Assembly: GCF_011297335.1 (NCBI RefSeq)
Contig: NZ_JAAOTJ010000027.1
Coordinates: 1-64,000 of the forward strand
Direction of reading: 5' to 3'
From: Catellatospora methionotrophica
GTDB lineage: Bacteria > Actinomycetota > Actinomycetes > Mycobacteriales > Micromonosporaceae
DNA length: 64,000 nt
In this document: piece by piece, positions 43,124 to 51,623 of the stretch
How the letters are laid out: every line of letters begins with the position of its first letter
Position numbering within the stretch: position 1 is the first letter of the stretch
Translations under genes and position numbers: made by a program
The notes under the pieces: model-generated
The model's database searches: none
What the model saw: the letters and a program-made list of their open reading frames with translations, nothing else
What the model was told of the DNA's origin: nothing

Positions 43124-44101
43124 ATGCGCTGGCGGGACGCGATGCGAACTGCGCTGTACGGGCCGGACGGCTTCTTCGTCCGCGAGCGGCCCGCCGACCA
43201 CTTCCGGACCAGCGCCCAGTCACCCCACTTCGCCCGCGCGATCGCGGCGCTCGTGGCCGATGTCGACCGGGCACTCGGCTCCCCCGCCGTGTTCGACCTG
43301 GTGGACGTGGGTGCGGGCCGGGGCGAACTACTGCACGGCGTGCTCGCCGCGCTGCCTGATCCGCTGCGCTCCCGCGTCCGCCCGGTGGCCGTGGAGGTCA
43401 GCACCCGCACACACGACCACGGCGTCAGCTGGCGCACCGAGCTGCCGCGCGGGTTGACCGGGCTGCTGCTGGCCACGGAGTGGCTCGACAACGTGCCGCT
43501 GGACCTCGCCCGTGACAGGTCTTACCTCGACACGGACCTGCACCCGTGCGGCCCGCTCGACCCGGCCGACGCCGCCTGGATCGAGCGGTGGTGGCCCGCC
43601 GGGCCGGACGACATCGTGGAGATCGGGCGCAGCCGCGACGAGGCCTGGGCCGATGCGGTGGGCGCGCTGGACGCGGGCCTGGCACTGGCCGTCGACTACG
43701 GGCACCTGTTCGCCGAGCGGCCCGCCCTGCCCACGGCCACCGGGTTCCGTGACGGCCGGGAGGTGCCGCCCGCCTTCGACGGCAGCACCGACATCACCTG
43801 CCACGTGGCCATGGACGCGATCGCGGCGGCCGGTCGCACCGGTTCGGCGATCGATGCCGGTCAGGTCATGGCCGCCGAGGTGCTGCTGCTCAACCAGCGG
43901 GCCGCGCTGCACCGCCTCGGCCTCAGCGCACGGCGGCCGCCGCTGACCCTGGCGTCCACCGATCCCGGGGCTTACGTCCGGGCGCTGGCCGAGGCCAGTG
44001 AGATCGCCGAACTGACCGCGGCCGGCGGGCTGGGTGCGCACTGGTGGCTCGCGCAGGGCGTCGGCCTCGACCCCCGGCGGGTGTCCTTCCGCCACGAATA
44101 G
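43124..44101 (+). CDS. MidA-family SAM-dependent methyltransferase
   Basis: The 325-aa protein begins [18 protein letters not shown] followed by [18 protein letters not shown], the N-terminal pattern of COG1565/MidA (NDUFAF7 family). The SAM motif is [16 protein letters not shown] (about residues 56-71). [13 protein letters not shown] and [10 protein letters not shown] follow the family. The mitochondrial member NDUFAF7 methylates an arginine of NDUFS2, the NuoD homologue; the next gene here encodes a NuoD. A modification pair is therefore likely (inference). GGAGAG precedes the ATG by about 13 nt. Confidence 0.85.
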   Translation: MRWRDAMRTALYGPDGFFVRERPADHFRTSAQSPHFARAIAALVADVDRALGSPAVFDLVDVGAGRGELLHGVLAALPDPLRSRVRPVAVEVSTRTHDHGVSWRTELPRGLTGLLLATEWLDNVPLDLARDRSYLDTDLHPCGPLDPADAAWIERWWPAGPDDIVEIGRSRDEAWADAVGALDAGLALAVDYGHLFAERPALPTATGFRDGREVPPAFDGSTDITCHVAMDAIAAAGRTGSAIDAGQVMAAEVLLLNQRAALHRLGLSARRPPLTLASTDPGAYVRALAEASEIAELTAAGGLGAHWWLAQGVGLDPRRVSFRHE

Positions 44102-44137
44102 CGCCGGCAAGGCGCCCTTCCTCTCCCGGGGCTGGCT

Positions 44138-44143
44138 TACGAT
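44138..44143 (+). promoter_or_regulatory. Leaderless -10 of the orphan nuoD
   Basis: TACGAT ends 7 nt before ATG 44151 and overlaps the alternative ATG at 44142, which argues for the downstream start. Confidence 0.65.
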
Positions 44144-44150
44144 GGCGCGC

Positions 44151-45308
44151 ATGGCGGAAACGGGCGGTACCCGGCAGCTGACGGTCGGCGCGGGCGCGGG
44201 AGCCCAGCAGCTGGGCACCGACATGGTGCTGAACATCGGGCCCCAGCACCCGTCGACGCACGGCGTGCTGCGGCTCAAACTCGTCCTCGACGGCGAGAAG
44301 GTGCTCTCCGCCGAGCCGATCATCGGGTACATGCACCGGGGCGCGGAGAAGCTGTTCGAGGTCCGTGACTACCGGCAGATCCTGGTGCTGGCCAACCGGC
44401 ACGACTGGCTGAGCGCGTTCAGCAACGAGCTCGGCGCGGCGATGGCCGTCGAGCGGCTGATGGGGCTGGAGGTCCCGGAGCGGGCGGTCTGGCTGCGCAT
44501 GGCGATGGCCGAGCTGAACCGGGTGCTCAACCACCTGATGTTCCTCGGGTCGTACCCGCTGGAGATCGGCGCGATCACCCCCGTGTTCTACGCGTTCCGC
44601 GAGCGCGAGGTGCTGCAGGCCGTCATGGAGGAGGCCACCGGCGGCCGCATGCACTACATGTTCAACCGCATCGGCGGGCTGAAGGAGGAGGTCCCGGCGG
44701 GCTGGACCCGGCGCGCCCGGGAGGCCGTCGACCTGGTCGCCTCGCGCATGCCGATGCTGGACGACCTGATCCGGCGCAACGACATCTTCCTGGCCCGCAC
44801 CGTCGGGGTGGGCGTGCTCAGCGCCGCCCAGGCCGCCGCGTACGGCGCGTCGGGGCCGGTCGGGCGGGCCAGCGGCCTGGACTTCGACCTGCGCCGCGAC
44901 GAGCCGTACCTGGCGTACGGCGAGCTGGACGTCCCGGTGGTCACCCGTACCGCGGGCGACTGCCACGCCCGCTTCGAGGTGCTGCTCGACCAGGTGTACG
45001 TGTCGCTGGACCTGGTCCGGCAGTGCCTGGACCGGGTCGACCGGATCGGCGGGCCGGTCAACGTACGCCTGCCCAAGGTGGTCAAGGCCCCCGAGGGGCA
45101 CACCTACACGTGGACCGAGAACCCGCTCGGCGTCAACGGCTACTACCTGGTGTCGAAGGGCGACAAGACACCGTGGCGGATGAAGCTGCGCACCGCGTCG
45201 TACGCCAACGTGCAGGCGCTGTCCACGCTGCTGCCGGGCACCCTGGTGCCGGACCTGATCGCCATCCTGGGCTCGATGTTCTTCGTCGTCGGCGACATCG
45301 ACAAGTAA
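44151..45308 (+). CDS. nuoD2: Orphan NADH-quinone oxidoreductase subunit D (NuoD2)
   Basis: The 385-aa protein is a full-length NuoD/49-kDa homologue: [55 protein letters not shown] and the C-terminal FFVVGDIDK. No other nuo gene is nearby. The site that usually reads DRLDYVS, whose Tyr contacts quinone, reads NRHDWLS, so that Tyr is a Trp. The His of HPSTHG is retained. Arg63 in HRGAEK corresponds, by my reading, to the arginine methylated in mitochondrial NDUFS2. It follows the MidA-family gene by 49 bp. Similar isolated copies occur in other actinobacteria; their role is not established. Confidence 0.88.
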   Translation: MAETGGTRQLTVGAGAGAQQLGTDMVLNIGPQHPSTHGVLRLKLVLDGEKVLSAEPIIGYMHRGAEKLFEVRDYRQILVLANRHDWLSAFSNELGAAMAVERLMGLEVPERAVWLRMAMAELNRVLNHLMFLGSYPLEIGAITPVFYAFREREVLQAVMEEATGGRMHYMFNRIGGLKEEVPAGWTRRAREAVDLVASRMPMLDDLIRRNDIFLARTVGVGVLSAAQAAAYGASGPVGRASGLDFDLRRDEPYLAYGELDVPVVTRTAGDCHARFEVLLDQVYVSLDLVRQCLDRVDRIGGPVNVRLPKVVKAPEGHTYTWTENPLGVNGYYLVSKGDKTPWRMKLRTASYANVQALSTLLPGTLVPDLIAILGSMFFVVGDIDK

Positions 45309-45326
45309 CCCGCCGCCGCCACGAGA

Positions 45327-45360
45327 ACGCGCCCTCCCGGTAGTCCGGGAGGGCGCGTCT
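45327..45360. terminator. Terminator between nuoD2 and the convergent gene
   Basis: A perfect 14-bp stem (45327-45340 with 45345-45358), loop TAGT, followed by CTTCTTC. It lies 18 bp after the nuoD2 stop and near the convergent stop at 45372. Confidence 0.9.
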
Positions 45361-45371
45361 TCTTCGTACGG

Positions 45372-46673
45372 TCAGCGGTACCGGCGGTCGTAGTCCCGAT
45401 CGCGGTCCCGATCCCGGTCGCGATCCCGGTCTCGCTCACGCGCGTCGTCGTAGTCCGACCAGCGGTCCTCGCGGTCCGCGCCGGTCAGCGCGCGCGGTTC
45501 ACGGCGCTCCTGGTCCCGGTAGGGGAAGCCGCCGCGCTCGTCGTCGGCCCGGTCGTCGTCGACCCCCCGGTCCTCGCGCCGCACCGCGGCCCACCGGTCC
45601 TCGATCCGCAGCTCGGTGCCGGAGCTGTCACTGTGCAGGGCGGCGCGGCGCTCGCCCATGCGCACCTCGCGCCCGCGGTCGTCGCTGCGCACCGTCGTCC
45701 AGCGGTCCCCGGCGGCGCGTACGGCGGGCCGCTCCTCGTCCTCGCGGTCGGACCAGCGGCCCTCGATCGCGTCGGCGGGGCGGTCGGACCAGCGGTCGTC
45801 GCCGCGCTCGCGGCGCGGCGTCCAGCTGTCGCCACCGGAGACCGGCTCGTTCGCGTCGCGGCGGCGCTCCAGCTGCTCGCGCAGCCGCTGCTCGGTCCAC
45901 GACTCCTCGTGCCGGTCCCGCTCGCGGGCGCGCTCGGCCCGCGGGCGCTGCACCTCGACGCGAGGGGTCTCGGCCCGGTGGCCGTATTCGGCCGGCTCGC
46001 GGCCCCGTTCACGGTCACGGTCACGGTCGAAACCGGCCGCCGCGCCGCTGACCGGACTGCCGTAGACCGCCGGGCCGCGCGGGGCGTCCTCGCCGTGCGG
46101 GTCGACGATGGTGTGGCGTGTGGTGACCTGCACGGTCTCGGTGTGGCGGACCACCCCCGGCATGCCCGCGCGGCCGGAGCCGGGGCCGGGCTGGTGCGGA
46201 GCGGGCGCGGGGGCATTGGTGCGGGCGGCGGGGGCCGGTGCGGCCTGGGCGGCGGCTGCCCGCACGGCCTCGGCGCGTACGTGCTCCAACTGCGCGCGGG
46301 TCGCGTCCAGCTCGTGCCGGGTGGCCTCCAGCTGGTCGACCAGGTACTGGAACTTCTCCCCGAAGGCGCGGTGCGTGGCGTGGGCGGCGGTCGAGATGTC
46401 GTCGCGGACGTCGGCCCGGACGGTGTCGATCTCATCGAGGATCATGTCTTCGAGTTCGAGTCGAACGGTCTCGGTGTCGCGACGGAGAGTGATCGACAGC
46501 CCTATCAGGATGACCGACAGGATGACCACGCCCACGGCGGCCCGCAGCGCGGTGCCGCCATCGGCCACGAACAGGAAAATCGCAGCCAGCGGTGCCAGCC
46601 CGACGCCGCCCCAGAACAGGATCGGGAGCAAGCGTGCGTGCCGCTGTTCATCGCGAGTGTCCGAGTTCGGCAT
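45372..46673 (-). CDS. Two-pass membrane protein with coiled coil and Arg/Asp repeat tail
   Basis: The 433-aa protein starts at ATG 46673, 8 nt after a TAGCCT -10 (leaderless). Two membrane segments lie at about 17-35 and 42-62. A coiled-coil region follows to about 140. The rest is low-complexity: Ala/Pro-rich (140-180), then strongly Arg/Asp/Glu-rich repeats (DRWSDR, DRWTTV, EDRWAAV) and a terminal RDRDRDRDRDRD run ending RRYR. No known family. The RD tail suggests RNA, DNA or acidic-lipid contacts, or charge-driven condensation (inference). An upstream in-frame ATG at 46739 is possible. Confidence 0.7.
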   Translation of the reverse strand: MPNSDTRDEQRHARLLPILFWGGVGLAPLAAIFLFVADGGTALRAAVGVVILSVILIGLSITLRRDTETVRLELEDMILDEIDTVRADVRDDISTAAHATHRAFGEKFQYLVDQLEATRHELDATRAQLEHVRAEAVRAAAAQAAPAPAARTNAPAPAPHQPGPGSGRAGMPGVVRHTETVQVTTRHTIVDPHGEDAPRGPAVYGSPVSGAAAGFDRDRDRERGREPAEYGHRAETPRVEVQRPRAERARERDRHEESWTEQRLREQLERRRDANEPVSGGDSWTPRRERGDDRWSDRPADAIEGRWSDREDEERPAVRAAGDRWTTVRSDDRGREVRMGERRAALHSDSSGTELRIEDRWAAVRREDRGVDDDRADDERGGFPYRDQERREPRALTGADREDRWSDYDDARERDRDRDRDRDRDRDYDRRYR

Positions 46674-46681
46674 GTTGCTAG

Positions 46682-46687
46682 AGGCTA
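46682..46687 (-). promoter_or_regulatory. Candidate leaderless -10 of the RD-tail gene
   Basis: TAGCCT on the minus strand, 8 nt before ATG 46673, with no ribosome site between. Confidence 0.5.
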
Positions 46688-46913
46688 CCGACAGTTGCTT
46701 GCGAGGGGAATGCTCCACGGCCTTGAAATGCGAGAACATTCCGCGCGTGGATCGCCGCCGACCCGTCCTGAACAGCTGTGTCACCCAGCGCGGCTTGCCG
46801 GGAACCGTTCGCGGCGCGCGACGCGCCGGTAATCGCCGAACCTTCGTCACGAACGGTTCAACGAGCGCCCGCCCGTTTCGCCCGACTCGAAAGCAGGATG
46901 GCACACCACGACC

Positions 46914-46955
46914 GGAGCCCCGGCTGGGCCGCGAGGGCGGCGTGGCCGGGGCTCC
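46914..46955 (-). terminator. Terminator of the permease gene
   Basis: A perfect 10-bp outer stem (46914-46923 with 46946-46955) and a 5-bp inner stem (46928-46932 with 46937-46941), 14 bp beyond the stop of the permease-like gene. Confidence 0.7.
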
Positions 46956-46969
46956 AGGTCGTTCTCAGC

Positions 46970-48244
46970 TCAGCGCAGGGAGGACCAGCGGTCCTCGTCG
47001 CCCCACTGGTCGGCGCGGGCCGGTGCGGGCTGCGCGGGCAGGTTGGCCCAGGTGTCACCGCTGCCGGTGGACCACGAGGTGCCGGGCACGCCCACGTCGG
47101 ACCAGTCGTCCGGGCTCTCCTCGTCCAGGGGCAGCGGCCGCCCGAACGTCTCGACCAGGCGGGTGACCACCAGGCCGACCGCGATCGCACCGGCGGCCAG
47201 CGCGTACAGCGAGATGTGCCACCGGGCCGCGTCGGCGTACCAGACCACGAGGCCGAGCAGCGTGACGCCGAGCAGCGTGCCGAACACGCCGCCGCGGCGG
47301 CCGTACGCGCTCACGCCGCCGATCAGGGCCGCGCCCAGCGCCAGCCCGGTCAGCTCGAAGCCCTCGGTGGGCGCGACGACCTGCTCGGTCGCCCCGTTGA
47401 GCGCGGCCATCACCACGCCCGCCACCGCGGCCATCGCCATGGAGCCGATCAGCGCCAGCGCGGCGACGACGCCGCCGAGGCCGCCCCGCCGCCGGGCCGG
47501 GTCGGTCACCGGCCGGAACCGGCCGACGCCGCGCCGGATCGACCGGATCGAGCCGAGCAGCCCGGCCACGATGGTCAGCGCCGCGAAGCCGCCGAACAGG
47601 TACAGCGCCTGCCCGGTGGGGTCGTACTCGCCGCTGACGGTCAGCGGGGCCGGGTGCTTCTGGATCCAGACGATCGCCACCAGCGCCGCCGCGAGGCTGC
47701 CCGCCCAGCCGGGCACGTGGAAGCCCACTACGAGGACGGCGACGACCAGGCCCAGCCCGGCCGCGAAGGCGACGGCGATGCCGGCGGTGGGCACCACGCC
47801 CGCCGAACCGTGCTCGGCGTAGTACAGCGCGGCCGCGGCGGCGACCGGGCCCAGGGCCAGGTTCACCGCGCCGGCGCGCAGTGTCATCGAGGCGCCGAGG
47901 CCGAGCAGGCCCAGCACCGAGCCGAAGACGAGCAGTTCCTTCAGGTTCGCGCCGGTGATCGTGTCACGGTGGCCGCTGTGCAGCAGGAAGGCGATCGCGA
48001 CCACGCCGAGCAGCAGCACGCCCTCCCACGCGAAGTGCACACCGAGCCGGTCGCGCCCGACCTCGCCGTGCGACGGGTCGTCGAAGACGTCGTCCAGGTT
48101 GGCCGAGGGCGTCGCCCGCGGCCGGTACTGCATGCCGACGACGCTGTGCGCGCCGCCTTCGGATCTGAGATCGGACTCCTCGCGGAAGCCCTCGCGGTAC
48201 CGTCGCTGCCCTGTCGCGTCGGTCGCTTCGCTGTCGTAGGCCAT
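46970..48244 (-). CDS. Orphan ABC-type permease-like membrane protein
   Basis: The 424-aa protein starts at ATG 48244 with GGGAGG upstream. A polar N-terminal tail of about 70 residues precedes about ten hydrophobic segments. The segment LGLGASMTLRAGAVNLALGPVAAAAALYY matches the RbsC/BPD_transp_2 permease pattern (importers of sugars or amino acids). No ATPase or binding-protein gene is nearby. The C-terminal 50 residues are acidic and rich in Trp/Ser. It may have a role other than transport. DUF3180 and folK genes lie upstream on the same strand. Confidence 0.72.
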   Translation of the reverse strand: MAYDSEATDATGQRRYREGFREESDLRSEGGAHSVVGMQYRPRATPSANLDDVFDDPSHGEVGRDRLGVHFAWEGVLLLGVVAIAFLLHSGHRDTITGANLKELLVFGSVLGLLGLGASMTLRAGAVNLALGPVAAAAALYYAEHGSAGVVPTAGIAVAFAAGLGLVVAVLVVGFHVPGWAGSLAAALVAIVWIQKHPAPLTVSGEYDPTGQALYLFGGFAALTIVAGLLGSIRSIRRGVGRFRPVTDPARRRGGLGGVVAALALIGSMAMAAVAGVVMAALNGATEQVVAPTEGFELTGLALGAALIGGVSAYGRRGGVFGTLLGVTLLGLVVWYADAARWHISLYALAAGAIAVGLVVTRLVETFGRPLPLDEESPDDWSDVGVPGTSWSTGSGDTWANLPAQPAPARADQWGDEDRWSSLR

Positions 48245-48401
48245 GACTCGCGCCTCCCGAGTCGGCTGCCGGTCGCGGGGTACGACACGGCATACCCGAG
48301 GCACCGTACCGGCTGAAACGTGAATGCAACAGGGTCTACCGGCGATGACATCCCGCAGCCGACGGGTACCCGATAGTGGCCGACGCCGATCCGTTCGGGT
48401 G

Positions 48402-48932
48402 TTACTTGATGTCCGGCTTGTCGTCCTCGGGGTTGTTCGGCACCCGGCATGCCCGTTCCAGCCACAGTGCCGCCCCGAGCAGGGCCAGCGAGCAGGCCAG
48501 CGAGGTGAGCGCGGCCGGCAGGTCGCGGCTCACCGCCGCCAGCTGCCGCTGCTGCCCGTCGATGAACAGCCACAGGCTCAGCCCGGCGGCGAACCCGGCG
48601 AAGATCGCACCTGCCAGCGACGACGCCTTGGCCAGCACCGCGTACCTGGCGACGGCCAGCGGCTCGACCCGTTCGCGGCCCGGCTTGGCCTCCAGCCGCG
48701 CCCGGGTCTGCTGCGCGAGCGCGAACTCCACGATGGCGAGCGCGAGCAGCGTGAACGCGGGCAGCCAGCCGTTACGGCCGAGGAACGGCAGCGTCGCCAG
48801 GTCGAAATACCAGGTGCTGATGATGAGCCAGGCGACGGCGGCCGAGCCGAGGCCCGCGACGATCAGGGTGGCCGGGTTGGTGGGTTGCAGCCGTGGCTCC
48901 GGCATCGGCGGCTGGCTCAATTCGGTCCACAC
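48402..48932 (-). CDS. DUF3180-family membrane protein
   Basis: The 176-aa protein has four hydrophobic segments (VAGLGSAAVAWLIISTWYF, WLPAFTLLALAIVEFAL, GAIFAGFAAGLSLWLF and SLACSLALLGAALWL). Together with the AAALTSL/RDL pattern and the position after folK this fits DUF3180, a conserved actinobacterial family of unknown function. GTG 48932 is taken from the open frame; ATG 48905 is an alternative, as neither has a good ribosome site. It is 22 bp from the folK stop, so the two are probably co-transcribed. Confidence 0.75.
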   Translation of the reverse strand: MWTELSQPPMPEPRLQPTNPATLIVAGLGSAAVAWLIISTWYFDLATLPFLGRNGWLPAFTLLALAIVEFALAQQTRARLEAKPGRERVEPLAVARYAVLAKASSLAGAIFAGFAAGLSLWLFIDGQQRQLAAVSRDLPAALTSLACSLALLGAALWLERACRVPNNPEDDKPDIK

Positions 48933-48954
48933 CCCTCACTCGTCTGAATGAAGG

Positions 48955-49482
48955 TCACTCTACTTCGAGCCGGACGGCGGGCAGCGCGGTCATCGCGGCG
49001 ACCTCGGTCGCCATCGGCTCGGCCAGCACGAGGTCGTTGACCCAGCCGTGGCCGGGCAGCTGCGCGTACGGCTGCACCTCCAGCCACGGGCGCAGCACGA
49101 ACGCGCGCTGGTGGGCGTGCGGGTGCGGCAGGGTCAGCTCGGGGGTGTCGCGCAGGATCGGCTCGCCGTCGGCGGCGAACGCGGCGACCAGGTCCACGTC
49201 CAGGGTGCGCGGGCCGTACCGGCGGGCCTGATGGCGCACCCGCCCGGCCTCGTGCTCGATCGCCTGCGCGGTGAGCAGCCACTGCTCCACGGCCGGTGCG
49301 CCGCGTACGAGCACGGCGGCGTTGTAGTACGCCGGCTGCTCCGTGTCGCCCCACGGCGGCGTCTCGTGGACGCCGCTCACCGCCAGCAGCTCGCCTTCCT
49401 CGGCGAGGCGGCGCACCGCGAAGCGCAGATGGTCGGCGCGGTCGCCGAGGTTGCTGCCTATCGAGAAGACCACCGAAGTCAC
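48955..49482 (-). CDS. folK: 2-Amino-4-hydroxy-6-hydroxymethyldihydropteridine pyrophosphokinase
   Basis: The 175-aa enzyme transfers pyrophosphate from ATP to the pterin in folate synthesis. The family patterns are VVFSIGSNLGDRADHL at the N-terminus, NAAVLV, the signature RRYGPRTLDVDLV (metal-binding Asp pair) and LPHPHAHQRAFVLRPW. GTG 49482 is the only reasonable start. It is divergent from folP with just 18 bp between starts. In most actinobacteria folK follows folB in the same direction; here it does not. Confidence 0.93.
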   Translation of the reverse strand: MTSVVFSIGSNLGDRADHLRFAVRRLAEEGELLAVSGVHETPPWGDTEQPAYYNAAVLVRGAPAVEQWLLTAQAIEHEAGRVRHQARRYGPRTLDVDLVAAFAADGEPILRDTPELTLPHPHAHQRAFVLRPWLEVQPYAQLPGHGWVNDLVLAEPMATEVAAMTALPAVRLEVE

Positions 49483-49488
49483 GACCGA

Positions 49489-49494
49489 TATTCT
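49489..49494 (+). promoter_or_regulatory. Leaderless -10 of folP
   Basis: TATTCT ends 6 nt before GTG 49501, inside the 18-bp folK-folP gap. The -35 would fall inside folK coding sequence. Confidence 0.6.
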
Positions 49495-49500
49495 CGCAGC

Positions 49501-50337
49501 GTGGCAGCCGACCTGATGCACGCGACGCCGCCGGTGGTGATGGGGGTTCTCAACGTGACCCCGGATTCCTTCTCCGACGGCGGCCTCTACGACGACCTCG
49601 ACGCCGCCGTACGGCACGGGGTGCAGCTGCGGGAGCAGGGCGCGCACCTGGTGGACGTGGGAGGCGAGTCGACCCGGCCGGGGGCGCTGCGCGTCGACGC
49701 GGACACCGAGATCAAGCGGGTGGTGCCGGTCATCGCCGCGCTGACCGCCGCCGGAGTGCCGACCAGTGTGGACACCACCCGCGCCGCGGTCGCCGAGGCC
49801 GCGGTCAGGGCCGGGGCGGCGGTCGTCAACGACGTCTCCGGCGGGCTCGCCGACCCCGACATGCGCCGCGTCGTCGCCGCCGCCGGGTGCCCGTATGTCG
49901 TCATGCACTGGCGCGGGCACTCCGCCGACATGCAGGCGCTGGCCACCTACCGCGACGTGGTGGCCGAGGTGCGTGACGAGCTGTCGCGCCGCGTCGACGA
50001 GGCGCTGCGCGCGGGCGTCGCGGCCGACCGGCTGATCGTCGACCCTGGGCTGGGCTTCGCCAAGTCCCCCGAGCACAACTGGGCGCTGACCCGGCACCTG
50101 GACCGGATCATCGACCTGGGCCTTCCCGTGCTGTTCGGAGCCAGCCGCAAGTCCTATCTCGGCCTGCTGCTCGACGGCCGCCCCGCCCCGGACCGCGACG
50201 CCGCCACCACCGCGACCAGCGTGCTGGCCGCCGCGGCAGGAGCCTGGGGCGTACGCGTACACGACGTGCGCTCGACCGCCGACGCCCTCGCGGTGTGGCG
50301 GGCCACCGGCAGCCCCCGGCTGCGCTACGAAGGCTGA
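49501..50337 (+). CDS. folP: Dihydropteroate synthase
   Basis: The 278-aa TIM-barrel enzyme condenses the pterin pyrophosphate with p-aminobenzoate; it is the sulfonamide target. Both signatures are intact: VMGVLNVTPDSFSDGGLY and HLVDVGGESTRPGA. Further loops VNDVSGG, DPGLGFAKSPEHNW and GASRKSYLG are present. GTG 49501 is set by the leaderless -10; ATG 49516 is an alternative. folB follows 2 bp downstream. Confidence 0.96.
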   Translation: MAADLMHATPPVVMGVLNVTPDSFSDGGLYDDLDAAVRHGVQLREQGAHLVDVGGESTRPGALRVDADTEIKRVVPVIAALTAAGVPTSVDTTRAAVAEAAVRAGAAVVNDVSGGLADPDMRRVVAAAGCPYVVMHWRGHSADMQALATYRDVVAEVRDELSRRVDEALRAGVAADRLIVDPGLGFAKSPEHNWALTRHLDRIIDLGLPVLFGASRKSYLGLLLDGRPAPDRDAATTATSVLAAAAGAWGVRVHDVRSTADALAVWRATGSPRLRYEG

Positions 50338-50339
50338 CC

Positions 50340-50696
50340 ATGGACCTCATCACGCTCACCGGCCTGCGGGTGCGGGGCAATCACGGCGTCTTCGACTTCG
50401 AGCGGCGCGACGGGCAGGACTTCGTGATCGACGTGGAGCTCGGGCTGGACCTGCGCCCCGCCGCCCACAGCGACGACGTCGCCGACACCGTGCACTACGG
50501 CGAACTGGCCACACGGCTGGCCGAGATCGTGGCGGGGCCGCCGGTCGACCTCATCGAGACCCTCGCCCAGCGGCTCGTCGATGCCTGCCTGGCCGATTCC
50601 CGCGTGGCACGGGCCAGGGTGACCGTCCACAAGCCACAGGCCCCGATCCCGCTGACCTTCACCGACGTCAGCGTGACGATGACCGGGACAAGGTGA
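50340..50696 (+). CDS. folB: Dihydroneopterin aldolase
   Basis: The 118-aa enzyme converts dihydroneopterin to the hydroxymethyl pterin used by FolK. It shows LTGLRVRGNHGVFDFERRDGQ, DLRPAAHSDDVADTVHYGEL, the catalytic-region LIETLAQRLVDACL and VTVHKPQAPIPLTF. ATG 50340 has AAGG upstream and is 2 bp from the folP stop. The secretion-like module begins 230 bp downstream. Confidence 0.95.
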   Translation: MDLITLTGLRVRGNHGVFDFERRDGQDFVIDVELGLDLRPAAHSDDVADTVHYGELATRLAEIVAGPPVDLIETLAQRLVDACLADSRVARARVTVHKPQAPIPLTFTDVSVTMTGTR

Positions 50697-50767
50697 CGGC
50701 CGGACATCCGACACCCGCCACCACCTGCATAGCTTGTCGGGTCGGTGGGGGCACCGTACGCTCTGCT

Positions 50768-50827
50768 ATGGATCGAACACCGGTCCTAGACAACCGCAGA
50801 ACCCCGGCGCTCCACTACGAACTGTGA
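50768..50827 (+). CDS. Possible 19-aa leaderless peptide
   Basis: A short frame (MDRTPVLDNRRTPALHYEL) starts 5 nt after a TACGCT hexamer (50757-50762), like the leaderless genes elsewhere in the window. It lies in the 234-bp gap between folB and the pilin-like gene. The frame could be chance; alternatively the promoter drives the downstream module and the frame acts as an upstream leader ORF. Confidence 0.25.
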   Translation: MDRTPVLDNRRTPALHYEL

Positions 50828-50930
50828 TCGACACGAAGCAGGGTGTCATCGGCTGCATCCCACCGCTGAGGACCCCCATCAGTAAGGCTTAAGCAATTGC
50901 AGCGCCGGTCGCGCACCGGGGAGGTACCGA

Positions 50931-51251
50931 ATGATCGCCATGGAACTGGTCCAGGCGGCGTGGAACCATGCCACGCCGACCCTCGGCATGATCGCCGATG
51001 CGATCCAGGCGGCCCCCGATGAGCCCAAGGGCGGCATCGCGACCAACGACATCCTCACCTTCTTCGCCACGAAGATCTCTCCGATCCTGCTGGCGATCCT
51101 CGGCGTCATCTTCATCGGCCGGGCCAGCAAGGGTGAGGTCTCGAAGGTGCTCACCAGCTCAGCGATCGCCATCATCGGCGTCGCCTTCATCGTCGGCGCG
51201 GGCGCGCTGCTGCTCGTCGGCGAGAACCTCATCGACATCATGTTCGAGTAG
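50931..51251 (+). CDS. VirB2/pilin-like small membrane protein
   Basis: The 106-aa protein starts at ATG 50931 with GGGGAGG 5 nt upstream. It has a short N-terminal region and two hydrophobic helices (ILLAILGVIFIGRAS, about 54-68, and AIAIIGVAFIVGAGALLLVG, about 78-97) separated by a short polar loop, the layout of VirB2/TrbC-type pilins. No signal peptidase site is clear. First gene of the secretion-like module; identity is inferred from size and gene order. Confidence 0.6.
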   Translation: MIAMELVQAAWNHATPTLGMIADAIQAAPDEPKGGIATNDILTFFATKISPILLAILGVIFIGRASKGEVSKVLTSSAIAIIGVAFIVGAGALLLVGENLIDIMFE

Positions 51252-51260
51252 GCGGTAGCG

Positions 51261-51623
51261 ATGCGGCTGCGTACGGACGACGACATCTACCGGGCACGGC
51301 TGGTCTACCTCGGCCCACCCGGCTACACGCTCCCCGTGCAGTTGCCGTACGCCCAGTACGGCCTGTTCGTGCTGCTCGTGCCGCTCTACATGGGCGCGCA
51401 CTGGCTGTTCACCCAGGAGTTCGAGATCTTCCCGACCTGGGAGATCGCGCTCGCCATCGTGACCACGTCGTACATCTTCCGCCACGTCGACCCCGACCGG
51501 CCCGCGCGGATGGTCATCCGCACCGCGCTCACCGACTGGAAGCGCACCCGCGAGCCGGTCATCGAGCGCCGCGACCCGCGCCTGGTCGCCCGCCGCGTCG
51601 TCGTGCGGCAGGCGATCACATGA
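51261..51623 (+). CDS. VirB3/TcpE-like membrane protein
   Basis: The 120-aa protein has two hydrophobic stretches (YGLFVLLVPLYMGAHWLF, about 33-50, and WEIALAIVTTSYIF, about 60-73) and a basic C-terminal cytoplasmic tail. Small two-pass proteins directly before the VirB4 gene are typically VirB3 or PrgI/TcpE. Its stop overlaps the VirB4-like start (ATGA). Assignment rests on context. Confidence 0.55.
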   Translation: MRLRTDDDIYRARLVYLGPPGYTLPVQLPYAQYGLFVLLVPLYMGAHWLFTQEFEIFPTWEIALAIVTTSYIFRHVDPDRPARMVIRTALTDWKRTREPVIERRDPRLVARRVVVRQAIT

